Shown here in pieces: positions 17,936 to 27,271 of a stretch of DNA of 64,000 nucleotides. Location: contig JARLGU010000034.1 of the NCBI GenBank assembly GCA_031292625.1, forward strand, positions 1 to 64,000. Reading direction: 5' to 3'. Every line of letters starts with the position of its first letter. The stretch's first letter is position 1. Position numbers and translations under genes: made by a program. The stretch is from Capsulimonadaceae bacterium. GTDB lineage: Bacteria > Armatimonadota > Armatimonadia > Armatimonadales > Capsulimonadaceae. The notes beneath the pieces were generated by a model. That model was not told the origin of the DNA. It saw nothing but the letters and a program-made list of their open reading frames with translations, and did no database searches.

Positions 17936-20287
17936 TCAGCGCGCCGAATGCGCGCCCAGCCGGCGGCCGAAGAACGTGCGGGTGCCAAGGAAGGCAGTCC
18001 ACTGGTGAGTGCGCGCACCGCGTTCGATGAGCTTCAGGGCGGTCTGAGAACGGCGATCGACGCTGCTCAGAATCAGAGTGCGCGCCTCCGTGTCCGGCGC
18101 ATAAGCAGCGATCGTAATCTCCTCGGTCAGCTGGTCCACCGCGTCAATGACGTCTTCCGCCTTTGCCGAGAGATCGCCGAGGTAGCGCGGCGGCAACAGC
18201 CGTCGCACGCTGCGCGCGTACTCCGCTGGCGAGCGCGCTCCCCGGCGGGCAAGCCCCATCGCACGCAGAGCGCTCTCCATTCGACGATAACGAACCTGCG
18301 CCAGATGACGAGCCGCCAAAATCATCTCTTCATCGGCGATATCGAATTGCCCGGACGCCTCAAGCATCGCCTGCTTACTGCGCATTTTGGCCTCTTCACG
18401 CAAGCGATCCACAACCTCGATCTTCACAACATATGAAAGACAGAGCACAATCACCACGAACAGCACAATTGGAATTGGGCCGTTGAGATTCATGAAGTTG
18501 ATCAGGAATACGTAAAAATCGCGGGCGAAGCCAAAGCTGTCGCTGCTCTTCGACGCGCTGGTTTCCTGCGGCGCCGTGGATGTCGGATCGAACGTATACC
18601 AGCCGATGCCGGGGAAAAACACCTCTACCCACGCGTGTTTATCACGCGCCCGAATGTCAAAGCTGTCCTTGCCGTTACGAGCCCCCGGAGCGAACCCAGT
18701 CGCCACCCGAGCCGGCAAACCGGCATAGCGGCATAACAACGTCATCGACGACGCGAAAAGGTCGCAGTAGCCCTTACGAGAGTTAAAAAGAAAGTAGGAT
18801 ACAGCGTCCTCGTCCTGTGGCACGGGGCTGACGTTCAAGCTATACGTGCACCGGCCGGCAATCCACTGCCGAATTGCGTCGGCCTCATTGTAAACCGTCC
18901 GCTTATCGCGCGGCAAAGCATCCACGATCGAGCGCGCCGTGTCCGCGAGGCGAACTCGCTGCGGGACAGTCAGCGTCGCCTCTCCCCGATCGTCAAGGTA
19001 CAGACGGCGTATCGAGAGCGGAACGCCGGTTGGCTTTACGCGCATCAGATCGCTAACTGATGGCGTGCGGTCGTCCGACAATGCGTCGTATTGCAGCTTT
19101 TGTTGGAAACTCTCATACCCGACGAATCCGTCTTCTCCCTGAAAAATATCCTGGTCGACAGCCGTATGAAACTCAATGGCGTAAGTGCCGGATGGCGCGT
19201 AAATTGTTCCCGTCCGTCCCAGCATAATATCGAACGTTGTAGAGAGCGTATGCTCCGCGCGCGCGGGAGGAGTCCTGTCAACGCCCTCAACATCTGGATA
19301 GCGCTGGAGGTCGTAATGCTGTATCGAGGCATCCGGTACGACCGACGGCATCATGCGCACGTGATCGCTCAGCGTGCTCGTCCAACCGTGCCGGCCGTAG
19401 TGATCGTAAGTTCGTCCCCGCCAGTAATGCTCTTCCTTATCGGATGGCCGTGCGGTCATCACGATCGTGTCGTCCGACGTATAACCGTCTCCGCCAGCGC
19501 CAATGGCGAAGCTAGGATCGTCTGAAAAATCTATGGTCGTCGGCTTGGCGACTTCGGACGGCGACGAAGGGGCGAAGAATTGGCGTATCGCCTGACCAAG
19601 CGAAAGGTTAGCGCCGACCATGCGGATGGGGACGACGAGCAGCGTGGCGGACAGGAGCGACAACAGACCGATCAACACACAGAGAGCAAAATGCGTCTTG
19701 AAGACGCCGCTCTGTGCGTCGGCAGCGCGTTTGGCCAGCCAGCCTCGCTGGGCAAGGTGGTTCTGGTGCATGATCATGTACAACGCCGACATCACGTATA
19801 AGGTGAACCAGAGCACCTGATCCGTGTTGACGTTGAACGCGCCGACAAGGCCGATCATTGCAATTGACGTTACCGCCGTGAAGACCACGGCGCCATCAGT
19901 CACCAGCATCCACGAGCGAACGACGCTAAACCATACCAGGAGAACCGCGATGAAATTATCGTTCTGCTGCGCCTCAATCGGTATAAACGAGATGATATCA
20001 AGCGAATGCCGCAGCATGCGTATCCCAATATAGCCGAGGATCAGTAGAGGGAGTCCATTAATAAGGCGCGGATCAATGCGCACCGAACGGCAGAGGTAGG
20101 AAAATACGAAGCCTATCGTAACGAGAGTCAACGTCTGCGAAGTGAAGACGTCATTCGAGAGGACCGAGTTGACAGCCCCGATTCCGCACCACGTCACAAT
20201 CAAACCGCACAGATAGAGCGGCAGACTGATTGGCTCCTCGTTATCCTCGGAAGGAGACGCTGCAGTGGCTCCTAAAGCATTAGCCAT
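17936..20287 (-). CDS. Membrane transglutaminase-like protein, TgpA family
   Basis: The 783-aa protein has about six N-terminal hydrophobic segments (to about residue 230) and an extracytoplasmic transglutaminase-like domain. The domain's Cys-His-Asp triad lies in RKGYCDLFASSMTLLCRY, RDKHAWVEVFFPGIGW and TFDPTST. Another hydrophobic segment near residue 600 (IPIVLFVVIVLCLSYVV) and a DUF4129-like cytosolic tail follow. It overlaps the DUF58 gene by 8 bases and forms with it and the MoxR gene the widespread MoxR-DUF58-TgpA cluster. The acceptor of TgpA-type enzymes is not established. Confidence 0.92.
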   Translation of the reverse strand: MANALGATAASPSEDNEEPISLPLYLCGLIVTWCGIGAVNSVLSNDVFTSQTLTLVTIGFVFSYLCRSVRIDPRLINGLPLLILGYIGIRMLRHSLDIISFIPIEAQQNDNFIAVLLVWFSVVRSWMLVTDGAVVFTAVTSIAMIGLVGAFNVNTDQVLWFTLYVMSALYMIMHQNHLAQRGWLAKRAADAQSGVFKTHFALCVLIGLLSLLSATLLVVPIRMVGANLSLGQAIRQFFAPSSPSEVAKPTTIDFSDDPSFAIGAGGDGYTSDDTIVMTARPSDKEEHYWRGRTYDHYGRHGWTSTLSDHVRMMPSVVPDASIQHYDLQRYPDVEGVDRTPPARAEHTLSTTFDIMLGRTGTIYAPSGTYAIEFHTAVDQDIFQGEDGFVGYESFQQKLQYDALSDDRTPSVSDLMRVKPTGVPLSIRRLYLDDRGEATLTVPQRVRLADTARSIVDALPRDKRTVYNEADAIRQWIAGRCTYSLNVSPVPQDEDAVSYFLFNSRKGYCDLFASSMTLLCRYAGLPARVATGFAPGARNGKDSFDIRARDKHAWVEVFFPGIGWYTFDPTSTAPQETSASKSSDSFGFARDFYVFLINFMNLNGPIPIVLFVVIVLCLSYVVKIEVVDRLREEAKMRSKQAMLEASGQFDIADEEMILAARHLAQVRYRRMESALRAMGLARRGARSPAEYARSVRRLLPPRYLGDLSAKAEDVIDAVDQLTEEITIAAYAPDTEARTLILSSVDRRSQTALKLIERGARTHQWTAFLGTRTFFGRRLGAHSAR

Positions 20288-21587
20288 TTGAATAGCCCTG
20301 CAATATCCGCGAAATTTCGCCGTCGGGCGCGACGTGAAACTCCCGGCCGTATTTCGACTGAACGCTGCGGGTAATTGGCAGCGGCTCCTGATCGGCCTCG
20401 CTTGCCCGCCGCTTGCGCGCCAACACGTCCCGGACGTGCCCTTGGTGGACGCGATGGAATGCGTCCTTCTCCAACCAGAACATCGTCAGGCTCGCCGCCG
20501 CCGGCGCGCGAAGCCACTCGTTGAGCGCACCGCGAAGCCGCTCATCGGTGGACGGCTCAGGTGTAATCGTGACAAGCAATGTCCCGGGTCGCACCAGTCT
20601 CTGCGCCCTATCCAGCACGTCCGAAAACGGCTGATCGGACGTGGCCTCGGCGCGAGCGAGCATATCGAGAGCGCCGGCGAGTTGTTCGACGCCGCGCAAG
20701 GGCGAATCCGCCATTGATAAGTCGTCCGATGTCAGAAGGCTGACCGGGCTGCCGTAACGCAAAGCCGCACTCGTAATCGACGCCGCCAAAGTTACGCCAT
20801 ACTCAAGCGCGCTGTCGATACCCGCGCCGCTATCGTGGTACGCCGCATGATTCGTATCGAGCACGATGACCATGGCGTTCGCGTAACCCTGCGTATACTC
20901 CGTAACCGCAAGGGTCCCGGTGCGAGCGGTCGCCTTCCAGTTGACCCGTCGCAACTCGTCGCCCGAGCGGTATTCCCGGACGCCGTCGAAATCGATCCCG
21001 CTGCCGCGAGATTGCGCGCTGTCCTGGTCCTGCCAGCCGCGGCCGCCGCCAGCATCCAGAAACTCCGGCCGAACCGCGAGGATCTGTGGGTAGACGATCA
21101 ATTCGGAATAACTCAGGATCCCCTTCCGGTACATCCAGAATCCGAGCGGATCCGACGAGATCACCCGCAGCGGACCGATTCTGTACATGCCTCGCTTGAG
21201 CGGCTCGAAATAGTAGACCAAATCCTCCTCGCGTCCAGGAGATAGGTTCAGGATCAGCGGCCCCTGCGGCGTGTCGCCACCAGCAAATCGGAGCCATCTT
21301 GGGAGTCGATCGGCAAAACGCAGGAAGAAGCGGGGATACATCGTCGGGTTGGCAACGCGCAGGCGGACCTTGACGCGCTCGTGCACGCTGCTTGTAAGCG
21401 GCATGACGCGCTCGCACTGGAGACCGCTTGCGAACAGATAGCCAAGCGCCCAGCTCACGGGCGTAATGAGCGCTACCACGATCGCCATCAGATACATTTG
21501 TTGGGCGTTCAGAAGCACCGCCACAATCAATAAGAATAGTGAGGCAGTTCCGATAGCCAGCTTCTTGATACGCGAATCGATTAACAT
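20280..21587 (-). CDS. DUF58 domain protein (vWA-like, MoxR partner)
   Basis: The 435-aa protein starts with two hydrophobic segments (LAIGTASLFLLIVAVLL and MAIVVALITPVSWALGYLF). A beta-rich region is followed by the DUF58 signature FDGVREYRSGDELRRVNWKATARTGTLAVTEY and a vWA-like core with VIVLDTNH. The longest frame begins at 21830 inside the MoxR gene; I start at 21587 (MLIDSRIKK), where the membrane segment begins. It is the second gene of the operon, 56 bases after the MoxR gene. Family members are thought to be chaperoned by the MoxR ATPase. Confidence 0.9.
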   Translation of the reverse strand: MLIDSRIKKLAIGTASLFLLIVAVLLNAQQMYLMAIVVALITPVSWALGYLFASGLQCERVMPLTSSVHERVKVRLRVANPTMYPRFFLRFADRLPRWLRFAGGDTPQGPLILNLSPGREEDLVYYFEPLKRGMYRIGPLRVISSDPLGFWMYRKGILSYSELIVYPQILAVRPEFLDAGGGRGWQDQDSAQSRGSGIDFDGVREYRSGDELRRVNWKATARTGTLAVTEYTQGYANAMVIVLDTNHAAYHDSGAGIDSALEYGVTLAASITSAALRYGSPVSLLTSDDLSMADSPLRGVEQLAGALDMLARAEATSDQPFSDVLDRAQRLVRPGTLLVTITPEPSTDERLRGALNEWLRAPAAASLTMFWLEKDAFHRVHQGHVRDVLARKRRASEADQEPLPITRSVQSKYGREFHVAPDGEISRILQGYSNG

Positions 21588-21643
21588 GCTCTCATCGAGA
21601 CCCGGATACGTCCGGCGTACGGCCTCCCCGCCCGCATATCCGC

Positions 21644-22603
21644 TTATCGAACAGTAGGCACGGGAACGGTCTCGGCGATCTCCTTGAGGACGAGGTCGGC
21701 CGAGGTCGTTTTGAGACGCGCTTCGGGACGAAGGATCAAGCGGTGCCCGAGAACGGGACCGAGAAGATACTTGATATCGTCCGGCAACACGTACGTCCTC
21801 CCCCGAAGCGCGGCATAGGACTGCGCACAATGCAGCAACGCGAGAGAACCGCGCGGACTTGCCCCAAGCATCACGCTCGGATGTTCGCGCGTGGCGTTGA
21901 CCAGTTCGATGATGTATTCGCGCAGGTTTTGATCGACATAGATCTCGCGCGTTTCGTGTTGAAGTTCAATCAACTCCGCGTGATCCACCACGGGCTTCAC
22001 CTGATCGAGGACGCTGCCCTTGGTCTGGCGGGTCAGCATCATCGCCTCATCGGCGCGTGCGGGATAGCCCATGCCCATGCGGATCAAGAACCGGTCGAGT
22101 TGCGCTTCCGGCAAGGCGTAAGTGCCGTGCGCCTCAATGTTGTTCTCCGTAGCGATCACGAAAAACGGGGCAGGAAGAGTGTACGTAATCCCATCCGCGG
22201 TGATCTGGCTCTCCTCCATCGCTTCGAGGAGCGCCGACTGTGTCTTGGGCGTCGCGCGGTTGATCTCGTCGGCCAACACGATATTCGCGAAGATCGGTCC
22301 CTCGTGAAATTCGAAGGTTGTATTCTTCTGATTGAAAATCGACGTACCGGTGATATCGGAGGGAAGCATATCCGGCGTGAACTGGATACGCTTGAACGCA
22401 CAGCCCAGCGACCGCGCAAGCGCCTTTGCAAGCGTGGTTTTGCCGACGCCAGGAATATCCTCGATCAGTACATGTCCGCCGCCAAGGAGCGCCACAAGGC
22501 ATAGCTCCACCGCGTTCCGTTTGCCGACGATCACCGTCTCAACCTGATCGATGACTCGCTGGACCCGCTGAGCGACGGCAATCACATCTAGTAAGTTCCC
22601 CAA
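21644..22603 (-). CDS. MoxR-family AAA+ ATPase
   Basis: The 319-aa ATPase has Walker A GVGKTTLAKALA preceded by GGGHVLIEDIP, and Walker B with the MoxR signature IVLADEINRATPKTQSALLEAMEE. Sensor 1 is FFVIATENNIEAHGTYALPEAQLDRF and sensor 2 lies near GASPRGSLAL. MoxR proteins act as chaperones for metal- or vWA-containing partners, here the DUF58 protein. I place the start at a TTG (22603), because AAGGAAGGA lies six bases upstream and 319 aa is the normal length. The frame continues upstream to 22729 without support. Confidence 0.92.
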   Translation of the reverse strand: MGNLLDVIAVAQRVQRVIDQVETVIVGKRNAVELCLVALLGGGHVLIEDIPGVGKTTLAKALARSLGCAFKRIQFTPDMLPSDITGTSIFNQKNTTFEFHEGPIFANIVLADEINRATPKTQSALLEAMEESQITADGITYTLPAPFFVIATENNIEAHGTYALPEAQLDRFLIRMGMGYPARADEAMMLTRQTKGSVLDQVKPVVDHAELIELQHETREIYVDQNLREYIIELVNATREHPSVMLGASPRGSLALLHCAQSYAALRGRTYVLPDDIKYLLGPVLGHRLILRPEARLKTTSADLVLKEIAETVPVPTVR

Positions 22604-22843
22604 AACCGATCCTTCCTTGGCCGACAAACGAACGAAACAGAACAGGCTATCCCCGCAAATGTACCCAAATACGCCCACCAGCGGACACGAATGTAGCGTC
22701 CAGCCGAGCCGTCGCGCAACATCGTACACCCTGGTAAAGAGACGAGCTTACCGTACTAAAACGTTCGCGCGACGGCGAACAGTTCCATGGCATTCACCGG
22801 TCAGGGAACGCCTCGCGCATTCGCTTAGCTGCCTTACTTATCT

Positions 22844-22873
22844 ATTGTACACTCTGTCCGCCTCTTCCGGCAA
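22844..22873 (-). promoter_or_regulatory. Promoter of the moxR-DUF58-tgpA operon
   Basis: On the minus strand TTGCCG (22873-22868) and TACAAT (22849-22844) are 18 bases apart. The predicted leader is about 235 bases long. Confidence 0.6.
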
Positions 22874-22990
22874 CATTGCGTCCCGCATTTAAGCGGTTAC
22901 GGCATCGCCCTGGTTCGCGGAGATAACTGGCAGGCAAAGATTGGGATATCGTAAATGGGGCTGAATGGTAGACTCGGGGAAGATGGCAAA

Positions 22991-23028
22991 GGCGAATGGG
23001 CGCGCCTCACAAGGAGCGCCCATTCGCC
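22991..23028 (-). terminator. Terminator of the CZB gene
   Basis: GGCGAATGGGCGC (22991-23003) and GCGCCCATTCGCC (23016-23028) form a 13-bp perfect stem. On the minus strand TTTGCC follows, a short T-run. It lies 27 bases past the CZB stop. Confidence 0.7.
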
Positions 23029-23055
23029 ACATTTCCGTTGAGCGAAGCTGCTTCG

Positions 23056-23406
23056 CTAGACAGCTTTGCGCCGTATATCCATGATTGCCTTGACAACCGC
23101 GCCTGATGTCTTCGCAAACTCGCTGTTCGCGCCAAGGTAAAGCTCTTCGCTGACCGCCTTCCCGGTATCCGCTTTCGACACGATCCGAGCGGCTTCCTGG
23201 TGGAACCTGGCATGCTCTGTCCTGAGCGTCCCGTACTCCGAGAGAGTGTTCCACTTCTTGCCATCGCCGTAGATCCATTTCCCTAATGCACAATTGCAAT
23301 CGGGCTGTATATCGGCGGCCTTGATCGAGCCGTCCGGCGCCCGAAGATAGCGGGACAGTTTCATTTTCCATGCACTATGCGCTTGAATAGCTTCATCGAA
23401 ATTCAT
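23056..23406 (-). CDS. Standalone CZB (chemoreceptor zinc-binding) domain protein
   Basis: The 116-aa helical protein has the CZB zinc ligands: His10 in IQAHSAWK, Cys39 in the CALGKWIYG signature, and His65/His69 in EHARFH. CZB domains normally sit at the end of chemoreceptors or diguanylate cyclases and sense zinc or oxidants such as hypochlorite. Here the domain is the whole protein with no membrane or output domain, so it must work through a partner or as a zinc buffer. AGAACC precedes the ATG. It is a single-gene unit with its own terminator. Confidence 0.88.
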   Translation of the reverse strand: MNFDEAIQAHSAWKMKLSRYLRAPDGSIKAADIQPDCNCALGKWIYGDGKKWNTLSEYGTLRTEHARFHQEAARIVSKADTGKAVSEELYLGANSEFAKTSGAVVKAIMDIRRKAV

Positions 23407-23613
23407 AAGGTTCTCCCAAACTGCAGATTGGCGCAGGCGCTAGGCCTTGCTCATTAAGGTCATTCTCGGATGCGGCAAGCGAGAACTTGATCGTTTGACC
23501 TGGTCTAATGACAACTTCTGGTAGATATGACGGGACCGCCTACGCCGGGCCGCCCGCGCAGTCGTCAAAACGCGAACGGAGGCGACCGGCTCGTCGTACA
23601 CGCTGCATGCGTC

Positions 23614-23622
23614 TGGTATAAT
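23614..23622 (+). promoter_or_regulatory. Extended -10 promoter of purSQ
   Basis: TGGTATAAT is a perfect extended -10 element (TGnTATAAT). The -35 region is weak. The expected start near 23629 leaves a leader of about 11 bases before the purS ATG. Confidence 0.6.
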
Positions 23623-23639
23623 CACGGCGGATAAACGCT

Positions 23640-23879
23640 ATGCCATTGATCAAAATTTCAGTCACTCTCAAACCAACTCTACTCGACGCCCAGGGACGAG
23701 CCGTCCATGGAGCGCTCAAGAATCTCGGATACAACAACGTCGAAAAAGTCCGCATTGGACGATACATCGAACTCAACCTCGAAGACGGCCCCGACATCGA
23801 CGGGCAAGTTCGCGAGATTTGCGACAAGCTGCTCGCCAATCCCGTTATCGAGGATTACCGGTACGAGGTCGTCAAATGA
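23640..23879 (+). CDS. purS: Phosphoribosylformylglycinamidine synthase subunit PurS
   Basis: The 79-aa protein has the PurS pattern: a strand KISVTLKPTLLDAQGRAVHGALKNLGY, then VRIGRYIELNLE and a C-terminal NPVIEDYRYEV. PurS bridges PurL and PurQ in the FGAM synthase complex, step 4 of purine synthesis. Its length is typical. It overlaps purQ by four bases (ATGA), so the two are coupled. No strong ribosome-binding site is visible, in line with the very short leader. Confidence 0.95.
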   Translation: MPLIKISVTLKPTLLDAQGRAVHGALKNLGYNNVEKVRIGRYIELNLEDGPDIDGQVREICDKLLANPVIEDYRYEVVK

Positions 23880-24547
23880 AGTTCGGCGTCGCCCGCTTCC
23901 CCGGGTCTAACTGCGATCAGGACGCGTACTACGCCATCAAGGATGTCCTCGGACAGCCGGTAGAGTATCTCTGGCATCAGGAAGCCGATCTCAAAGGCGC
24001 CGACGTTGTCGTGATACCAGGCGGTTTTTCCTTCGGCGACTACTTGCGCTGCGGAGCGATCGCCCGGTTCGCGCCGGTAATGGAGGCTGTTCAGGAGCAC
24101 GCCGCAAAAGGCGGAATCGTGATCGGCATCTGCAACGGATTTCAGATCCTTTGCGAGTCCCGCCTCTTGCCAGGCGCGCTCATCCGCAACGACGGCCAAA
24201 AGTTCGTCTGTAAACACGTCTCCTTGCGCGTCGAAAACACGAATACCGTGTTTACCCGCAACGCAAAACCCGATCAGATCCTGTCGATTCCCGTCGCGCA
24301 TGGCGAGGGAAAGTACGTCTGCGACGACCAGTTGCACGATCAACTTCAAGCAAATGGGCAGATTCTTTTCCGATACGCATCCGACGACGAAAATCCGAAC
24401 GGATCAATCGACAATATCGCTGGCATAATGAACACGGGCGGCAATGTGTTCGGTATGATGCCGCATCCCGAAAGGGCATGCGACAAAGCCCTCGGCTCCG
24501 CGGACGGACTCGTGCTGCTGGGATCCCTTCTGAACGGTCGAAGCTGA
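23876..24547 (+). CDS. purQ: Phosphoribosylformylglycinamidine synthase subunit PurQ (glutaminase)
   Basis: The 223-aa class I glutamine amidotransferase shows FPGSNCDQDA at the start, IPGGFSFGDYLRCGAIAR, the nucleophile Cys in GICNGFQILCE and the catalytic His-Glu in MMPHPERA. It supplies ammonia to PurL. The start at 23876 overlaps the purS stop; the longer frame to 23819 lies inside purS. The PurL gene does not follow in the window; the next gene is unrelated. Confidence 0.96.
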   Translation: MKFGVARFPGSNCDQDAYYAIKDVLGQPVEYLWHQEADLKGADVVVIPGGFSFGDYLRCGAIARFAPVMEAVQEHAAKGGIVIGICNGFQILCESRLLPGALIRNDGQKFVCKHVSLRVENTNTVFTRNAKPDQILSIPVAHGEGKYVCDDQLHDQLQANGQILFRYASDDENPNGSIDNIAGIMNTGGNVFGMMPHPERACDKALGSADGLVLLGSLLNGRS

Positions 24548-24609
24548 CCACCGGCGCTTGACGAGAACGCCCGCCGCGGCCGCACACTGCGCGCTACGGG
24601 AGCGTTGCT

Positions 24610-25236
24610 ATGAACCGTGTCGGCATAATCGTCTACGATGGCGCTGATGAACTTGAGATCAGCGCCTCCGTCGAAATCCTGACGTCGATTCGCACGCTTG
24701 AAAACGGCAAGTGGACAAACGACCCCGTTTTCGACGTCCAACTTGTCGGCGCCTCCAAGCATCCCGTTTTGTCGTCGCATGGAATGGGAATCGTTCCGGG
24801 AGCGGAACTTGCCGAAACGAAGGGGCTGGATATTATCGTCCTCCCCGGCGGACCAGGCGCACGGCTGCAAAAATATCCCGACGCCCTTGCGCCATGGCTC
24901 AAATCGGAGATGCCGCGCGCAAAATATGTGCTGAGCTTGACGACGGGAGCCTTCATCTTAGCGCGCGCCGGTCTTCTCAAAGGACGGCGGCTGGCAACCT
25001 ATAAGGCTTTTGTCGCGGACATCAAGAGAATCGAACCAAGCGCGAACGTCACGGGCGACGAACGAATCGTATTCGATGGCGGGACGCTCATATCGACATC
25101 CGGCATCTCCGTAGCCGTCGAAGCCTGCCTGGCGCTTGTCGAGCGAATGGAAGGCTTTCGATCCGCCGAAATCGCCGCCAAGCGAATTGGCTGGCCAGAG
25201 ATTATCGATGATTTTGTGCCTCTCTATACAACGTGA
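24610..25236 (+). CDS. DJ-1/PfpI-like protein with threonine at the nucleophile position
   Basis: The 208-aa protein has the fold signature of the superfamily: [29 protein letters not shown] and the nucleophile-elbow region [25 protein letters not shown]. In isonitrile hydratase and other GlxA-like members the elbow reads S-V-C-T-G; here it is S-L-T111-T-G, so the catalytic Cys is replaced. Activity of the usual type is therefore unlikely. It begins 62 bases after purQ and its end overlaps the dut start by 29 bases. Function unknown. Confidence 0.85.
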   Translation: MNRVGIIVYDGADELEISASVEILTSIRTLENGKWTNDPVFDVQLVGASKHPVLSSHGMGIVPGAELAETKGLDIIVLPGGPGARLQKYPDALAPWLKSEMPRAKYVLSLTTGAFILARAGLLKGRRLATYKAFVADIKRIEPSANVTGDERIVFDGGTLISTSGISVAVEACLALVERMEGFRSAEIAAKRIGWPEIIDDFVPLYTT

Positions 25237-25654
25237 GCCGGACGCCCACGATCTACCGTTGCCATCCTATGCCACTGACGGCGCGGCCGGCATGGATCTT
25301 TACGCGGCTGTCGCCGCCCCGTTGACGCTTGGTCCTGGAGAAAGGGCGCGCATATCCACCGGTATTCGTATCGCCGTTCCTGCCGGATATGAAGCGCAAG
25401 TCCGCCCCCGCAGCGGTCTTGCTTACCGCCATGGAATCTCGATGGTCAACACCCCGGGCACTATCGACAGCGACTACCGGGGGGTTGTCATGGTCATCCT
25501 AATCAACCATGGAACAGAGCCCTTCACGCTCGCGCGCGGCGAACGCATCGCTCAAATGGTGATCTGCCCGGTTACACGGGTCGAATGGAGCGAAACCGGC
25601 GAACTCGACTCAACGGCGCGCGGCGACGGCGGTTTCGGACACACAGGCCGCTAA
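25208..25654 (+). CDS. dut: dUTP diphosphatase
   Basis: The 148-aa trimeric-type dUTPase hydrolyses dUTP to dUMP and keeps uracil out of DNA. Its conserved motifs are present in order: [43 protein letters not shown] and the C-terminal [12 protein letters not shown]. The start at 25208 gives a normal N-terminus before [13 protein letters not shown] and lies within the end of the DJ-1-like gene; the frame upstream to 25136 has no support. Confidence 0.96.
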   Translation: MILCLSIQREPDAHDLPLPSYATDGAAGMDLYAAVAAPLTLGPGERARISTGIRIAVPAGYEAQVRPRSGLAYRHGISMVNTPGTIDSDYRGVVMVILINHGTEPFTLARGERIAQMVICPVTRVEWSETGELDSTARGDGGFGHTGR

Positions 25655-25774
25655 ACGGACGTTACGCGGAGCCGGTGCGATTGCAATCCTGAGTGGACGC
25701 GAGATCCGGGCCAGTGCTCTGTCTTGTCGAGACCGCGACAGATTCGTCACGGCGACGCGGTACTATCCAACCAA

Positions 25775-26932
25775 ATGATACAGACGCCGGAAGGCGCCGG
25801 CGACAATGTCGCGAAGATACTCGCCGCCGCGAACCTTAACCGAATACGCCGCCACTGGCATGACGCGATCGAGGGATGCATGGACGCTCTTTGCGAAAGC
25901 CCGGCCAGCGCAGCCGCGCATTCGCTTATGGGCGATATTTACGTCGACCAGGGTAGGCTCGACGACGCCATTCAGTGGTATTGTCTGGCCATCGACCTCG
26001 ACCCGGAGGGTACGGCGGATCGCGCCAAGTTAACGAAGGCCATCGAGGAGCGCAAACAACAGCTTTCGCTCGCTTCGCCGCCCCTGGATCTGGACGCAAT
26101 CAAGCGTCTGTTTCGTGCCGATGCCGGAGACCCTAACAGAACCCGCTTCTGGCGCTCGGAGCGCCCGATCCGAATCGCCATCTTCATCGCAATCGTTGCC
26201 TGCCTCTCCGCGGTCGTCGCCTGGCCCCTGCTCTCATCGAAAGGCCCGAACTCGCCCGGGACGTCTTCTCCCCGCCGCATCGACACGAACCCAATTTTCC
26301 TGAGCCCGTTCACCGGCAGTCCGTCTCCCACCGCGCTCTCGCAAGCAAGCGGTCAGGCGACATCGGACCCGGTGGACTCTACGCTTCGCGCCACGCTGGC
26401 CGGAAGCGAGGATCTGACATCGCACGCGATCGCGGTCACCGATGTCGCGCACGATCCGAGGGCTCAGCGTCTGACGATTACATTCATCGCGACACCCGTT
26501 GCCGGGTCGCCTGCATCGCGGGCTCTGATCGTGCGCGACGCATTACGCGTCGCGCAAATCGCCGCCGCGTCGTCGCCGCCGCCCCAGCCCACGGCTTACA
26601 CGCTTCGCGCGCTCGTTCCAAGTCAAGCCGGTGGAAGCCCGCTCAGCTTCATCGGCGATATCGCCGCCACCGACGCCATGCCGGTAAACGCATTCGACGA
26701 GTCGCGCCAGGCGCTGGACATCGAGGCGCACTTCTCGTCCGTCTGGTGGGGCCCGTCGCTCCCTCCGGATGCGCCAGCAACGCCTACGCCATCCCTGGCC
26801 GGCGCGACATCGGCGACGTCCGCCCCGACCGCAACGTCGCCGCCGGGATCTCCGGGGCCCGCGTTCGCCGCCCCCGGCGCGACGCCCGTCCTTGCGACGC
26901 CCCACGCCGCCCCGCAACCGGCCAGCCGGTAG
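25775..26932 (+). CDS. TPR-containing protein with one membrane anchor
   Basis: The 385-aa protein begins with a TPR-like helical region (IRRHWHDAIEGCMDALCESPASAAAHSLMGDIYVDQGRLDDAIQWYCLAIDLDP, about residues 22-75). A membrane segment (IAIFIAIVACLSAVVAWPLL, about 138-157) follows, then a Ser/Pro-rich linker. After that comes an extracytoplasmic domain with the strand pair ITFIATPVAGSPASRALIVRDAL. It ends in a long Pro/Ala/Thr-rich tail. I recognise no enzyme. The start is uncertain: ATG at 25775 has no clear ribosome-binding site, and the frame is open back to a TTG at 25724. Confidence 0.65.
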   Translation: MIQTPEGAGDNVAKILAAANLNRIRRHWHDAIEGCMDALCESPASAAAHSLMGDIYVDQGRLDDAIQWYCLAIDLDPEGTADRAKLTKAIEERKQQLSLASPPLDLDAIKRLFRADAGDPNRTRFWRSERPIRIAIFIAIVACLSAVVAWPLLSSKGPNSPGTSSPRRIDTNPIFLSPFTGSPSPTALSQASGQATSDPVDSTLRATLAGSEDLTSHAIAVTDVAHDPRAQRLTITFIATPVAGSPASRALIVRDALRVAQIAAASSPPPQPTAYTLRALVPSQAGGSPLSFIGDIAATDAMPVNAFDESRQALDIEAHFSSVWWGPSLPPDAPATPTPSLAGATSATSAPTATSPPGSPGPAFAAPGATPVLATPHAAPQPASR

Positions 26933-27271
26933 GGTTAGGCGCTCGCCAAAGTTTGCAATTTGCGATGACGCATCGCATTGACGCACGCTTCTCGCCACGC
27001 CGCTTGGCTACGTCGGTTACGATGGGACGCCTTACTCCGAATCTGCGACATTTCCGGACGTCTTTGATCCAAAAGCCTACGGCATAATCCGGGTCTACGA
27101 GTGCATCGCAAACGGCGGAAGGCGAAAAGCCCTCCGCCGCGGTTCACGTTTGGACGCAATCCGCGCGGCGCGAACTCAGTCTCCCCATAACACCGATTTT
27201 CTCCAAATCCCCTGAAGACGCGGCCCCAAGAAACCGACTGACGAATAAGGGATGGTTCACAGCAAAATTAC
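26933..27271. other. Intergenic region, 339 bases, no supported gene
   Basis: Neither strand shows a recognisable protein or RNA. The interval should hold the promoter of the large beta-helix gene, but I find no convincing -35/-10 pair. Confidence 0.45.

Noticed and set aside
21588-21830. N-terminal extension of the DUF58 frame
   Set aside because: Lies within the MoxR coding sequence and has low-complexity Arg/Ser-rich translation.
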